Part shown: positions 1 through 8,661 of the stretch, piece after piece
Layout: the number at the start of each line of letters is the position of its first letter
How positions within the stretch are numbered: position 1 is the stretch's first letter
Translations under genes and position numbers: made by a program
Notes under the pieces: model-generated
Databases searched by the model: none
What the model was told of the DNA's origin: nothing
The model's input: the letters and a program-made list of their open reading frames with translations, nothing else
Origin: Zeimonas sp937903095
GTDB lineage: Bacteria; Pseudomonadota; Gammaproteobacteria; Burkholderiales; Burkholderiaceae_E
Direction of reading: 5' to 3'
DNA: 16,427 nucleotides
Assembly: GCA_937903095.1 (NCBI GenBank)
Contig: CALCZN010000297.1
Coordinates: 1-16,427 of the forward strand

Positions 1-51
1 ACCAACCCTGGAACAACTCGCTTCACGGCGTTTGACTTCGAAGACGGTTAC
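1..51. other. Short gene-free left edge
   Basis: This is the 3' flank of the leftward transporter operon, directly after the last LivF stop codon. I see no hairpin followed by a T-run and no start of another gene, so the operon may continue or end outside the window. Confidence 0.5.
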
Positions 52-801
52 TCAGTACTCGGTTCCGCCCATCCCCAGGTAACTCTCGATCAGCCGCTCG
101 TCGTCGGCGATCTGCGCAGCCGCGCCCTGCTGCGTGATGGTGCCCAGTTCCAGCACGTAGGCGCGATCGGCGATGCGAAGCGCCGCACGCGCGTTCTGCT
201 CGACGAGCAGGATCGACACGCCGAGTTCGCGCAGGGCGACGAGCTGCTCGAACACTTCGCCGACGATACGCGGCGCGAGCCCCAGGCTCGGTTCGTCCAG
301 CATCAGCAGCTTCGGCCGGGACATCAGCGCGCGCCCCATCGCCAGCATCTGGCGCTCGCCGCCCGACAGGGTTCCGGCGAGCTGGCTCCGCCGCTCCTTC
401 AGCCGCGGGAACCGCGCATAGACCGATTCGAGCGACTGCTCGCGCTCGCTGCGCTGACGGCGAAACGCGCCGAGTCGCAGATTGTCCTCGACGCCGAGAT
501 CGGCGAAGAGCTCGCGCCGCTCCGGGACGAGGCTGATGCCCGCGGCGACGCGAGCCTCCAGCGGCAGGTGCCCGATGGGGCGCTGCGCGAAGAGAATCTC
601 GCCCTGTGCGGGCACCACGCCCATCAGGGCGTTCAGCAGGCTGCTCTTGCCGGCGCCGTTCGCACCGATGATCGTCACGATCGACGCTTCGCCCACCTCG
701 ATTTCGACGCCGTCGACGGCAACCGTCCGCCCGTAGCGCACACCCAGGCCGCGTGCCCGCAACGCGGGACGAATCGCCGCTTCAGGTGCCGAGGTATGCA
801 T
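52..801 (-). CDS. livF: ABC transporter ATP-binding protein, LivF type (second set)
   Basis: This is a 249-aa cytoplasmic ATPase that would energise the LivH/LivM-LivG permease encoded just upstream. Walker A (GANGAGKSS) is at residues 46-54, the signature LSGGE at 145-149, and Walker B ending in D169-E170 is followed by PSLGLAP, which is the LivF hallmark. The usual switch histidine is Gln (LLVEQN), as is normal for LivF. The ATG start at 801 lies 20 nt inside the end of the LivM-LivG gene and has an AAGG ribosome site about 8 nt upstream, so it is probably translationally coupled. It is the last gene of the leftward operon visible here. HAAT-family transporters carry branched-chain amino acids but also amides and aromatic acids. 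The neighbouring demethylase suggests an organic acid rather than leucine, which is an inference. Confidence 0.93.
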   Translation of the reverse strand: MHTSAPEAAIRPALRARGLGVRYGRTVAVDGVEIEVGEASIVTIIGANGAGKSSLLNALMGVVPAQGEILFAQRPIGHLPLEARVAAGISLVPERRELFADLGVEDNLRLGAFRRQRSEREQSLESVYARFPRLKERRSQLAGTLSGGERQMLAMGRALMSRPKLLMLDEPSLGLAPRIVGEVFEQLVALRELGVSILLVEQNARAALRIADRAYVLELGTITQQGAAAQIADDERLIESYLGMGGTEY

Positions 802-2548
802 CGAGCACCTTCGGATCGCTGCGGATCGTCGCCGGCGTGCCTTCGGCGATCTTCGTGCCGAAATCGAGCACGACGAGCCGATCGGCCAGGCTCATCACGA
901 AGTCCATGTCGTGTTCGACCAGCAGTACACCGACGCCCTCGCCGCGCAATTCGCGCAGCAACGCCGCGAGCGCCTTCTTCTCCCCGTGGCGCAAGCCGGC
1001 CGCCGGCTCGTCCATCAGCACGAGCACCGGATCGAGACACAGGGCGCGTGCCACCTCGACGAGGCGCAACTGCCCGAGCGCGAGCGTGCCCGCCGGGCGC
1101 TCGGCCACGTCGGCCAGGCCGACCCGGCGGATCTGTCGCATCGCTTCGTCGAGCAGCCGCGCTTCCTCGTCGCGATCCAGGCGCAGCAGCGCGCGCAGCA
1201 TTCCGGCCTCGCCGCGCAGGTGCGCTCCCAGCGCGACGTTCTCGAGCACGCTCATCTCGGCGACGACATCGGCATGCTGGAAGGTGCGTCCGAGGCCGCG
1301 CGCCGCGATCCGCTGCGGCGTCGACCCGGCGATCGTTTCGCCCCGAAGACGGATCTCGCCGCGATCGATCGCCAACGCGCCGCAGATCAGGTTGAAGGTC
1401 GTGCTCTTGCCGGCGCCGTTCGGCCCGATCAACCCGACGATCTCGCCCGCACGAACGCCGAAACTCACCTGGTTGACCGCGACGAGGCCCCCGTAGGTCC
1501 TGGTGACCGAATCGACTTCGAGCAGTGCGCTCCCCCGCTCGGGCATCTCGCGCCGGCCCAGCATGCCGCCCGCGCTGCGACGCGGCGGCTGCACTGCGGG
1601 CGGCGGCCCGAAGACGATCGGCCAGACGCCTTGCGGCGCGATCTGCAGGGCGAGGACCAGCACGGCACCGAAGACGACGATCTCGTAGTTGCCGGCGCTG
1701 CCCACGAGCAGCGGGAGGACGTCCTGCACCTGGTCGCGCAGGAAGGTGATTCCGGTGGCGCCGGCGATCGCGCCGTACACCCGGCCGGCGCCGCCCACGA
1801 CCGCCATCAGCAGGTACTCGATGCCGGCGTTCAGTCCGAACGGGCCCGGTGCTACCGAGCGCTGGAAATGCGCATACAGCCAGCCGGCGAGACCGGCGAG
1901 CACGGCGGCGAGCACGAAGACCTTCAGCTTCGCCGCAGGCACGTCGACGCCGAACGCCTCGGCGGCGATCGCGCCCCTGCGCAGCGCGCGTACCGCCCGG
2001 CCGGTGCGCGCGCGCAGCAGGTTGTGCGCGGCGACGACCGAGAGCACGACCGCAAGCCAGACGACGACGAAATACTGGCGCGCATCGATCAGTGCGTGAC
2101 CTCCGAGTTCGAGCGGAGGGATGCCCGACATGCCGTCGTGCGCACCGAGCGCGGAGAGATTGCCGAACAGGTAGAAGATCGCCGCACCCCACGCGATCGT
2201 CCCCAGCGGCAGGAAATGCCCCGACAGGCGGACGGTGACCGCGCCGAGCAGCACTGCGCCGAGCGCCGTGGCGGCTAGCGAAAGCGGCAGGCTCGCCCAG
2301 GGACTGAAGCCCATCTGGACGGTGAGAACGCTCGTCGTGTAGGCGCCGACGCCGACGAAGGCCGCCTGGCCGAACGAGGTCATTCCGCCCACGCCGGTGA
2401 GCAGCACCAGGCCGATCGCGACGAGACTGGCGATTCCGATGTAGTTGAACAAGGTGACCCAGTACGCGGGCATCAGGCCGGTGAACGGGAGCACGACGAC
2501 GACGACGGCCACGAGGACCGCGGTGATCCGGCCGATGCCTGCGCGCAT
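782..2548 (-). CDS. Fused LivM permease - LivG ATPase (588 aa)
   Basis: This is a single polypeptide joining an inner-membrane permease to an ATPase. Residues about 1-315 are a LivM-type permease with multiple hydrophobic segments and the motif GVGGMTSFGQAAFVGVGAY near 52-70. A proline/arginine linker follows, and residues about 342-588 are a LivG ATPase. The ATPase has Walker A GPNGAGKST at 375-383, a degenerate signature LALGQ at 489-493, Walker B with D513-E514, and the switch His at 546 (VEHDMDF). The stop of the preceding LivH overlaps the start as TGATG. I chose the ATG at 2548 because GGAGG sits 7 nt upstream; an in-frame GTG at 2551 is the alternative. LivM-LivG fusions are known in this family, and here it forms the second transporter set with LivH (2548-3585) and LivF (52-801). 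Confidence 0.9.
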   Translation of the reverse strand: MRAGIGRITAVLVAVVVVVLPFTGLMPAYWVTLFNYIGIASLVAIGLVLLTGVGGMTSFGQAAFVGVGAYTTSVLTVQMGFSPWASLPLSLAATALGAVLLGAVTVRLSGHFLPLGTIAWGAAIFYLFGNLSALGAHDGMSGIPPLELGGHALIDARQYFVVVWLAVVLSVVAAHNLLRARTGRAVRALRRGAIAAEAFGVDVPAAKLKVFVLAAVLAGLAGWLYAHFQRSVAPGPFGLNAGIEYLLMAVVGGAGRVYGAIAGATGITFLRDQVQDVLPLLVGSAGNYEIVVFGAVLVLALQIAPQGVWPIVFGPPPAVQPPRRSAGGMLGRREMPERGSALLEVDSVTRTYGGLVAVNQVSFGVRAGEIVGLIGPNGAGKSTTFNLICGALAIDRGEIRLRGETIAGSTPQRIAARGLGRTFQHADVVAEMSVLENVALGAHLRGEAGMLRALLRLDRDEEARLLDEAMRQIRRVGLADVAERPAGTLALGQLRLVEVARALCLDPVLVLMDEPAAGLRHGEKKALAALLRELRGEGVGVLLVEHDMDFVMSLADRLVVLDFGTKIAEGTPATIRSDPKVLDAYLGT

Positions 2549-3585
2549 CACTCGTCCTCCGCGTGCGCCGGGGCACGCAGCGAGCGCCAGAGCAGCACCG
2601 GGAGGATCAGGCCGAAGACCAGCACTTCCTTGAAATTGCTCGTCCAGAACGAGAAGAACGCCTCGGCGATGCCCACGCCGAGCGAGGCGAGCGCGGTGAG
2701 CGGAAAGCTGACGAGCCCGCCGAGAATCGCGGCGACGAAGGCCTTCAGGCCGATCAGGAAACCGCTGTCGTAGAAGGTGGTGATGATCGGGCCGGCGAGC
2801 ACGCCGGCCACCGCGCCCATCGCCGCGGCGAGCGCGAACGCGATCTCGCCGGCGAGCGCGGTGGGCACGCCGACCAGCCGCGCGCCGAGCCGGTTCGACG
2901 AACAGGCGCGCAGCGCCTTGCCGAGCAGCGTGCGCTCGAAGAACAGCGCGAAGACGACGAGCAGCACCACCGTCGTCGCGACCACCGCGACGCTCTGCCC
3001 CGTGACGGGGATGTCGCCGAGCGAGAAATCACGCGAGATCAGCGGCTGCGTCGCGACGCCCTCGGCGCCGAAGAACACGAGGCCGAGGCCCATCAGCGAG
3101 AAGTGCACGCCGAAGGCGGCGATCAGCAGCACGAGCACGCTCGCCTGCGCCATCGGCGCGAAGGCGACGCGATACAGCATCGGTCCCATCGGGACGATCA
3201 GCGCGATGGCGAGCACGACGTGCACGAGCGTGCCCGTCTTCGCCGGCGCCGCGATTGCCGCAAGGTACGCGAGCAGCACCGGCAGCAGCAGGTTGATCGA
3301 GACGATGCGCGCGATCGCGCGCGGCCCGAGCACGTGCCGCTCCTGGATCAGCGACGCCACCGTGGACAGCACGCCGAGCACGAGCAGCAGCCAGATCGTC
3401 GGCGGCGTGCGGCCCGCCTCGAAGGCCGCGACCGTCATCGCGCCGAAGGCGATGAACTCGCCCTGCGGCACGAGGATCACGCGCGTGACGGCGAAGACGA
3501 GCACCAGCGCGATCGCCGCGAGCGCATAGATGGCGCCGTTGATGACGCCATCCTGCACGAGGAAGAGGAAGATCGTCGAATCCAA
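2548..3585 (-). CDS. livH: ABC transporter permease, LivH type (second set)
   Basis: This is an inner-membrane permease of about 345 aa with many hydrophobic segments. The N-terminal stretch DGVINGAIYALAAIALVLVF, followed by a PQGEF motif, matches the LivH pattern. It is longer than the roughly 290-aa LivH encoded at 7737-8609, mainly because of an extra segment about 60-140 residues in. The start is uncertain. A TTG at 3585 lies 4 nt after the demethylase stop and gives a normal LivH N-terminus (DSTIFLFLVQDG). A TTG at 3612 would add nine mostly polar residues and overlap the upstream gene. Neither has a strong ribosome site, so coupling to the upstream gene is likely. Its partner subunits are the LivM-LivG fusion and LivF downstream. 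Confidence 0.88.
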   Translation of the reverse strand: MDSTIFLFLVQDGVINGAIYALAAIALVLVFAVTRVILVPQGEFIAFGAMTVAAFEAGRTPPTIWLLLVLGVLSTVASLIQERHVLGPRAIARIVSINLLLPVLLAYLAAIAAPAKTGTLVHVVLAIALIVPMGPMLYRVAFAPMAQASVLVLLIAAFGVHFSLMGLGLVFFGAEGVATQPLISRDFSLGDIPVTGQSVAVVATTVVLLVVFALFFERTLLGKALRACSSNRLGARLVGVPTALAGEIAFALAAAMGAVAGVLAGPIITTFYDSGFLIGLKAFVAAILGGLVSFPLTALASLGVGIAEAFFSFWTSNFKEVLVFGLILPVLLWRSLRAPAHAEDE

Positions 3586-3589
3586 GGTG

Positions 3590-4933
3590 CTAGCTCGCCG
3601 TTCGGAGCGCAACCCGCGTCACGTCGATGCGCCGGTTGTCGCGCTTGTACGGCGCCGGAGCGACGGTCGCACGGATCGTTCGCTGCGGATATCCGGCGGA
3701 ACCCCACAGAACGGTTACCTCCGTTCCGGGACTCGCGAGCGCGACGTCGATCGTGCACAGCGACAGCATCTCGCGAAACCAGTAGCTGTAGCAGCGCGAA
3801 GTGCTCGCTCCGACCGGGCGGCCGTCGGCGAGCACCTCGTCGACGTGCATGCAGCCGAGCAGGCTGCGCGGCATCTCCATCGGCTCGTAGGGCTGCCCCG
3901 GGCGGAACAGCGACGCATGCACGTCGAGCACGTCCTCGGCATTCCATCGCAGCGTGACGATCGTACGCCGCGGATTCGCCAGCTCCTCCTCGAGCGCCGC
4001 ACGGCCTCGAAACGCGTGGTCGAGCCGGATGCTCTTCGCCCAGCCGAGCTCGATCGGGCTGCGATACAGGGCCGACAGATCGTCGAAGCGGAGGCTGCCC
4101 GCCGTCCGGGGCGGCGCGGTCATGCTGCGGAAGCGCCGCGCGCACCAGTCGAAGTACGCCTTCTCGTCTTCTCCGTAGAGCGCCGGAACGTAGTCCACCG
4201 ACGGGGTCGGGAAGCACGCCTCGACGTGGTTGACCATCTTCGTGCGCCCGCCCAGGCGGCGGATGCCGAACTCGCGCCCGGCATCGAGCAGCGCCTGGTA
4301 GATCGCCGGGCCGTGCCGGCTCGGCCCGTGCAGCTCGTAGCCGAGCTCGCCCGCCATCCCCTGGCGCAGGATCAGGAACTCCCGATCGCCGATGCGCGAT
4401 CGGCGAAAGCGCATGAATCCGATGTCGCGCAGGCTCTCGCCGGTGAGCTTCTCGAGCAGCTCGAGCGAACTGGGGCCCTGCACCTGCGTGATGAACTGCG
4501 ACAGGCCGAGCTGCGTGGCGCGCGCGCGGTATCCCCCCTTCTCGTGCAGGTACGCGAGCCACGGCACGCCGGGGCCGCTGGTGAACAGGAACTCGTCGTC
4601 GGCCAGGCGCATCAGGATGCCCTCGCCCATCAGCTTGCCGGCGTCGTTGCACAGCGACAGGTGCTTCGCCTGCCCGACGTCGAAGGACGAGAAGCCGTTG
4701 ACGGCGACGTCGGAGAAGAACTGCAGCGCGTCGTCGCCCTGCAGGTGGAACTTCGCCAGCGGAGACCAGTCGCCGACGTAGCACGCGTTCTTCCACGAAA
4801 GGCTCTCGTCGACCCAGCCGGTGTACTCGTAAGCCTCGAAGTATCCGGCGAAGCGGGTGTAGGTGGCGACGGAGCGGTCGACCGGGACGCCGGGCGTCAG
4901 GGCGATCGTGGGGGCGCTGTCGGAATCCTTCAT
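3590..4933 (-). CDS. GcvT-family, THF-dependent demethylase (LigM/DesA-like)
   Basis: This is a 447-aa soluble protein of the aminomethyltransferase (GcvT) fold. Members of this length with an ESLSWKNACYVGDWSPL segment near the N-terminus resemble LigM/DesA, which move a methyl group from vanillate- or syringate-type substrates to tetrahydrofolate, giving 5-methyl-THF. Visible family features are FSDVAVNGFSSFDVGQAKH, the GELGYELHGP motif of GcvT proteins, and NHVEACFPTPSVDYVP. The ATG at 4933 is chosen because AGGAGA lies 6-7 nt upstream; an upstream in-frame extension to 4975 has no such support. The gene sits between two ABC transporter sets, 54 bp after LivG and 4 nt before LivH, so it is part of the operon. 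The DMSP demethylase DmdA is another GcvT relative and a less likely identity. The fold is clear; the substrate is inferred. Confidence 0.82.
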   Translation of the reverse strand: MKDSDSAPTIALTPGVPVDRSVATYTRFAGYFEAYEYTGWVDESLSWKNACYVGDWSPLAKFHLQGDDALQFFSDVAVNGFSSFDVGQAKHLSLCNDAGKLMGEGILMRLADDEFLFTSGPGVPWLAYLHEKGGYRARATQLGLSQFITQVQGPSSLELLEKLTGESLRDIGFMRFRRSRIGDREFLILRQGMAGELGYELHGPSRHGPAIYQALLDAGREFGIRRLGGRTKMVNHVEACFPTPSVDYVPALYGEDEKAYFDWCARRFRSMTAPPRTAGSLRFDDLSALYRSPIELGWAKSIRLDHAFRGRAALEEELANPRRTIVTLRWNAEDVLDVHASLFRPGQPYEPMEMPRSLLGCMHVDEVLADGRPVGASTSRCYSYWFREMLSLCTIDVALASPGTEVTVLWGSAGYPQRTIRATVAPAPYKRDNRRIDVTRVALRTAS

Positions 4934-4987
4934 CGCGTCTCCTGTTGCTCGTCCGCTCGCGGCCGCCCGATCCACTCGCGATGCGGT

Positions 4988-5842
4988 TCAACCGATCGCC
5001 GCGGCGCAACGCGCACCGGCAGGCTCGCCGGTGGGCATCGGGCCGCCACCGAGATACGCGCGCACCACGTCCGGATGCGACAGCACCTCCTGCGGAGTCC
5101 CGTCGACCAGGTAACGGCCGTGATCGAGCACGTACAGCCGGTCGGCGAGGTCGGCGACCATCTGCATGTCGTGCTCCACCCAGAGGATCGGTATCCGCGC
5201 CTCGTGCTGGATGCGCAGGATGAAGCGCGCGAGGTCTTCTCGCGCGTCGCGGTTCAGGCCGGCCGAAGGCTCGTCGAGCAGCAGCACCGACGGCTCCATC
5301 GCGAGTGCGCGCGCGAAGCCGACGATCTTCTGCTGCGCGAACGACAGATCGGCCACGCGCCGGTGGCGCAGCGCCGACAGCTCGACGAAATCGAGCACCT
5401 CCTCGCATCGACGCCGGTGAACGACCTCGGCTTCACGCACCGATCGGGTGAACAGCGCCTCGGACAGCGGCCGCGTTCCGATGCGCGCGTGACGCCCGAC
5501 GAGCAGGTTCTGCAGGACCGTGAGATGCGGGAACAGTTCGCCGTGCTGGAAAGTGCGCGCGACGCCGACGCCGGCGATCGCGTGCGGCCGTCTGCCGACG
5601 AGATCGTGCTCGTGGAAACGGATGCGGCCCGACTGCGGACGATAGATGCCGCAGATGCAGTTCAGCACGCTCGTCTTTCCGGCGCCGTTCGGTCCGATGA
5701 GCGCGAGCAGTTCGCCCGCGCGCAGTGCGAGCGACACGTCGTCGAGCACGGCCAGTCCGCCGAAATGCAGCGACACGCGCTCCAGCGCAACGACGACATC
5801 GGCCGGCGCAAGGCTGCCAACGCGCGCCGCCGGCTCAGCCAT
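4988..5842 (-). CDS. livG: ABC transporter ATP-binding protein, LivG type (first set)
   Basis: This is a 284-aa ATPase. Walker A is GPNGAGKTS (residues 50-58), Walker B ends in D190-E191 (LLLDEPSAGLN), and the switch His is at 224 (WVEHDM). RTFQHGELFPHLTVLQNLLVG is typical of LivG. The signature motif is LSFAQ (166-170), with Ala in place of the usual second Gly of LSGGQ. The ATG at 5842 overlaps the end of LivF by 8 nt and has GGAGA a few bases upstream. An upstream in-frame start (5908) would add 22 residues read from within livF and is less likely. It works with LivH (7737-8609), LivM (6671-7744) and LivF (5835-6671). The C-terminal tail after YLGG is Pro/Gly/Ala-rich and probably not functional. 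Confidence 0.92.
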   Translation of the reverse strand: MAEPAARVGSLAPADVVVALERVSLHFGGLAVLDDVSLALRAGELLALIGPNGAGKTSVLNCICGIYRPQSGRIRFHEHDLVGRRPHAIAGVGVARTFQHGELFPHLTVLQNLLVGRHARIGTRPLSEALFTRSVREAEVVHRRRCEEVLDFVELSALRHRRVADLSFAQQKIVGFARALAMEPSVLLLDEPSAGLNRDAREDLARFILRIQHEARIPILWVEHDMQMVADLADRLYVLDHGRYLVDGTPQEVLSHPDVVRAYLGGGPMPTGEPAGARCAAAIG

Positions 5843-6671
5843 ACCATCTCCGGCTGCGCCGGTACTGCTTGACGTCCCGGTAGCTGCGTCGCCCGGCGCC
5901 GCCCGCACCGAGATAGAAGTCCTGCACGTCCTGGTGTCCGGACAGCCGGCCGCGGTCGCCGTCGAGCACGATGCGGCCGTTCTCGACGATGTAGGCGTAG
6001 TCGGCGATGCCGAGCGCCACCGGGGCGTTCTGCTCGACGAGCAGGATGCTCATGCCGAGGTCGCGGCGAATCGCGCACAACCGCTCGGCGAGTTGCTCGA
6101 CGACGATCGGAGCGAGCCCGAGCGAGAGTTCGTCGACGAGCAGCAGGCGCGGCGCGCACATCAGCGCGGAGCCGATCGCCAGCATCTGGCGCTCGCCGCC
6201 CGACAGGTATCCGGCCTCGCGCTCGCGCAGCCGCGCCAGCGCAGGGAAGTATTCGTAGACCGCCTGGCGCATCGACGCGCCCGCGGCAGCTCGCCGCCCG
6301 ACGACCGCGTCGAGGTTCTCCTCGACGCTGAGGTTCTCGAACACCTTGTCGCGCTCCGGCACGAGCACGATGCCGCGCCCGGTGACCCAGTGGGGCGCGC
6401 GGTTGGCGATCGCTTCGCCGTCGAAGCGGATCGTGCCCTCGCTCACGCGTGCGTCGTCGACGCCGAGAAAGCCCGAGATCGCGCGCAGGATCGTCGTCTT
6501 GCCCGCGCCGTTGCTGCCGAGCAGCGCAACGATCTGCCGGTCGAGTACCTGCAGCGAGACTCCCTGCACGGCAATGGCGATGCGGTGGTAGGTGACCTCG
6601 ACCTGGTCGAGCTCGAGCAGCGGCGACGGCTGCCGGGCCGCGCTTTCCGTTTCGCGAAGCGCCGCGCTCAT
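5835..6671 (-). CDS. livF: ABC transporter ATP-binding protein, LivF type (first set)
   Basis: This is a 278-aa ATPase. Walker A GSNGAGKTT is at 52-60, LSGGE at 156-160, and Walker B has D180-E181 followed by LSLGLAP, with Leu where Pro is normal. The Gln switch LLVEQN is the LivF form. The ATG at 6671 overlaps the LivM stop as TGATG. A much longer open frame continues upstream to 7622, but it only reads through livM out of frame, so the short form is right. The C-terminus carries a basic, aromatic extension (SYRDVKQYRRSRRWYG) beyond the usual LivF end. I recall similar tails on LivF proteins encoded beside AMP-binding ligases, but this is from memory. It is the partner of LivG at 4988-5842. 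Confidence 0.92.
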   Translation of the reverse strand: MSAALRETESAARQPSPLLELDQVEVTYHRIAIAVQGVSLQVLDRQIVALLGSNGAGKTTILRAISGFLGVDDARVSEGTIRFDGEAIANRAPHWVTGRGIVLVPERDKVFENLSVEENLDAVVGRRAAAGASMRQAVYEYFPALARLREREAGYLSGGERQMLAIGSALMCAPRLLLVDELSLGLAPIVVEQLAERLCAIRRDLGMSILLVEQNAPVALGIADYAYIVENGRIVLDGDRGRLSGHQDVQDFYLGAGGAGRRSYRDVKQYRRSRRWYG

Positions 6672-7744
6672 CAACGGCTCGCCGCCAGCGGCCGCTGGCG
6701 GAACGGCCACAGCAGGAACCAGTCCTGGATGCGCCGCCAGACGCCGACCAGTCCCTGCGGCTCGAACACGAGAAAGCCGATCATCACCAGTCCGAAGGCC
6801 GCGTAGTTCACCGCGAACACCATTCCGGAGACGCGCTGCGCGAAGGGCATCCACTGCATCGCCGCTTCGATCGCGTAGGGAAACAGCACGACGAAGGCGG
6901 CACCGAGCAGCGCACCGAGCAGCGAGCCCATTCCGCCGACGATCACCATCGCGATGTACTGGATCGACAGGAACAGCGAGAAAGCCTCGACGGAGACGAA
7001 GCCGCGGTAATAGGCGAACAGGCATCCGGCGATCGACGTCATCGTTGCGCTGACGACGAAGGCGAGCAGCTTGTACGCGGGCACGCCGACGCCGAGCGCC
7101 TCGGCGACCGCCTCGCCGTCGCGGATCGCCTGCCACGCGCGGCCGGTCTTCGCGCGCAGCAGGTTGATGCAGACGAGCAGCGTCGCGATGCACGCAACGA
7201 GCAGCACCGCATACCATTCGCGTCCGCTGTCGAGCGTCCAGCCGCCGATCTGCGGCGGGTCGACGACGATTCCCGTGGAGAAGCCTCGTCGCACCTCGTA
7301 CTCGCCGCCCAGGTAGGCGACGATGAAGTGCAGCGCGAGCGTGCTCACCGCGAGATACAGCCCGCGCAGGCGAAGCGACGGCAGGCCGAACACCAGGCCG
7401 AGCAGCGCGCCGACCGCGGCCGATGCGGGCAGCGTCACCCAGAACGAAGCGCCGAGCTCCTTGAACAGGATGCCTGTGGTGAATGCACCGGCTGCGAGCA
7501 GCCCGGCATGGCCGAGCGAGATCTGTCCGGCGAAGCCGGTGAGCAGCATCAGCGCGAGCGCGCCGATCGAAGCGAGAAACACCTGGTTGGCGAGATCGAG
7601 GAGGAACGCGTCGGCGAGCCACGGGAACGTCGCCAGCGCCGCGAGCGCCGCGAAGAGCCAGCCGCGCTGCGTGCGCGTCTGGATCAGCCGCAGGTCCTGC
7701 GCGTAGTCGACGCGGTAGTAGCCGCTCGCGTGGATCCTAGACAC
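6671..7744 (-). CDS. livM: ABC transporter permease, LivM type (first set)
   Basis: This is a 357-aa inner-membrane permease. A cytoplasmic N-terminal segment of about 28 residues precedes the first hydrophobic segment. Diagnostic LivM motifs are LLTGFAGQISLGHAGLLAAG, RAKTGRAWQAIRDGEAVAEALG (the cytoplasmic EAA-like loop that docks the ATPase) and MVIVGGMGSLLGALLGA. The start is GTG at 7744, supported by a strong GAGGAG site 7 nt upstream and an 8-nt overlap with the end of LivH. Its stop overlaps the LivF ATG. It is unfused here, unlike its counterpart at 782-2548, so the two sets are not recent copies of each other. Confidence 0.93.
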   Translation of the reverse strand: MSRIHASGYYRVDYAQDLRLIQTRTQRGWLFAALAALATFPWLADAFLLDLANQVFLASIGALALMLLTGFAGQISLGHAGLLAAGAFTTGILFKELGASFWVTLPASAAVGALLGLVFGLPSLRLRGLYLAVSTLALHFIVAYLGGEYEVRRGFSTGIVVDPPQIGGWTLDSGREWYAVLLVACIATLLVCINLLRAKTGRAWQAIRDGEAVAEALGVGVPAYKLLAFVVSATMTSIAGCLFAYYRGFVSVEAFSLFLSIQYIAMVIVGGMGSLLGALLGAAFVVLFPYAIEAAMQWMPFAQRVSGMVFAVNYAAFGLVMIGFLVFEPQGLVGVWRRIQDWFLLWPFRQRPLAASR

Positions 7745-8609
7745 GATCGATCTCCTCGCGCGTGCCGAACAGCCCCCAGGGACGCGCGACGAGCATCGCC
7801 AGCAGGATGAAGAACGGCGCGACGTCGGACAGCAGCGGATCGACGTACTGGATCAGCAGCACCTCTGCGGCGCCGACGATCAGCGAGCCGACGAGCGCGC
7901 CGACGAGGCTGTCGAGGCCGCCGACGAGCGCCGCCGGGAACGCCTTCAGGCCGATCGTCACCATCGTCGCCTGCAGCCCGGAGTCGAGGGCGATCAGCAT
8001 GCCGGCCAACCCGCCCGTGAAGGTCGCCAGGCCCCAGGCAAGCGCGTAGACGCCGTGCAGGCGGATTCCGCGCTGCGCGGCGAGCAACGGATTCTGGCCG
8101 GCGGCCCGCATTCGAATCCCCCATCGCGTATGGCGAAGGAATGCGAACAGCCCCGCATAGACGAGCGCGGTGAGAACGACGAGCGCGAGACTCGCGGCCG
8201 AGATGCGCGCGTCTGCGCCGACGTGGATCGACGGATTCGTCCAGCCGAGCTCGGCCAGCGGATACTCCTGCTGTGCGCCCCAGGCGAGCGTGACGACGCC
8301 GCGCAGCAGGATGCCGAGCGCGATCGTGCACAGCACGGCGGCGAGCACCGACTCGCCGGTCATCCGCAGCATCAGCCCCCAGTAGACGGCAACCCCGACG
8401 GCGAGCGCGAAGCCGCCCGCCGCCGCGAGCGCGAGCCCGGGATGCCCGCCGAACAGCGATGCGGTGGCGAGCAGTCCGTAGGCGCCGAGCATCATCAGCT
8501 CGCCATGCGCCAGGTTGAGCACCCTGCTCACCCGGTAGACGAGCACGTAGCCGCAGCTGATCAGCGCATAGATCGCCGTCAGCACCACGATGTTCACGGC
8601 GAGCTGCAT
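7737..8609 (-). CDS. livH: ABC transporter permease, LivH type (first set)
   Basis: This is a 290-aa inner-membrane permease of normal LivH length. The sequence RVLNLAHGELMMLGAY near the N-terminus and the late FPAALVGGLDSLVGALVG are classic LivH motifs. About eight hydrophobic segments are visible. The ATG at 8609 lies 52 bp after the binding-protein stop, with no strong ribosome site. Its stop lies inside the start of LivM. It pairs with LivM (6671-7744) to form the translocation channel of the first transporter set. Confidence 0.93.
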   Translation of the reverse strand: MQLAVNIVVLTAIYALISCGYVLVYRVSRVLNLAHGELMMLGAYGLLATASLFGGHPGLALAAAGGFALAVGVAVYWGLMLRMTGESVLAAVLCTIALGILLRGVVTLAWGAQQEYPLAELGWTNPSIHVGADARISAASLALVVLTALVYAGLFAFLRHTRWGIRMRAAGQNPLLAAQRGIRLHGVYALAWGLATFTGGLAGMLIALDSGLQATMVTIGLKAFPAALVGGLDSLVGALVGSLIVGAAEVLLIQYVDPLLSDVAPFFILLAMLVARPWGLFGTREEIDRV

Positions 8610-8661
8610 GCGCCGGTCCGAACGCTGCGCGATTGCGTACGGTGCACGCGCGTCGATCGCG

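Noticed and set aside
1..51. Possible terminator after the last LivF gene
   Set aside because: No stem followed by a T-run (or an A-run on the plus strand) could be found in the available bases.
675..2576. A 633-codon minus-strand frame overlapping LivM-LivG
   Set aside because: It is Arg/Ala-rich and offset from the frame that carries the permease and ATPase motifs; a shadow.
3530..5872. A 780-codon plus-strand frame opposite the demethylase and LivG
   Set aside because: Antisense shadow with no family motif; the minus-strand genes explain the DNA fully.
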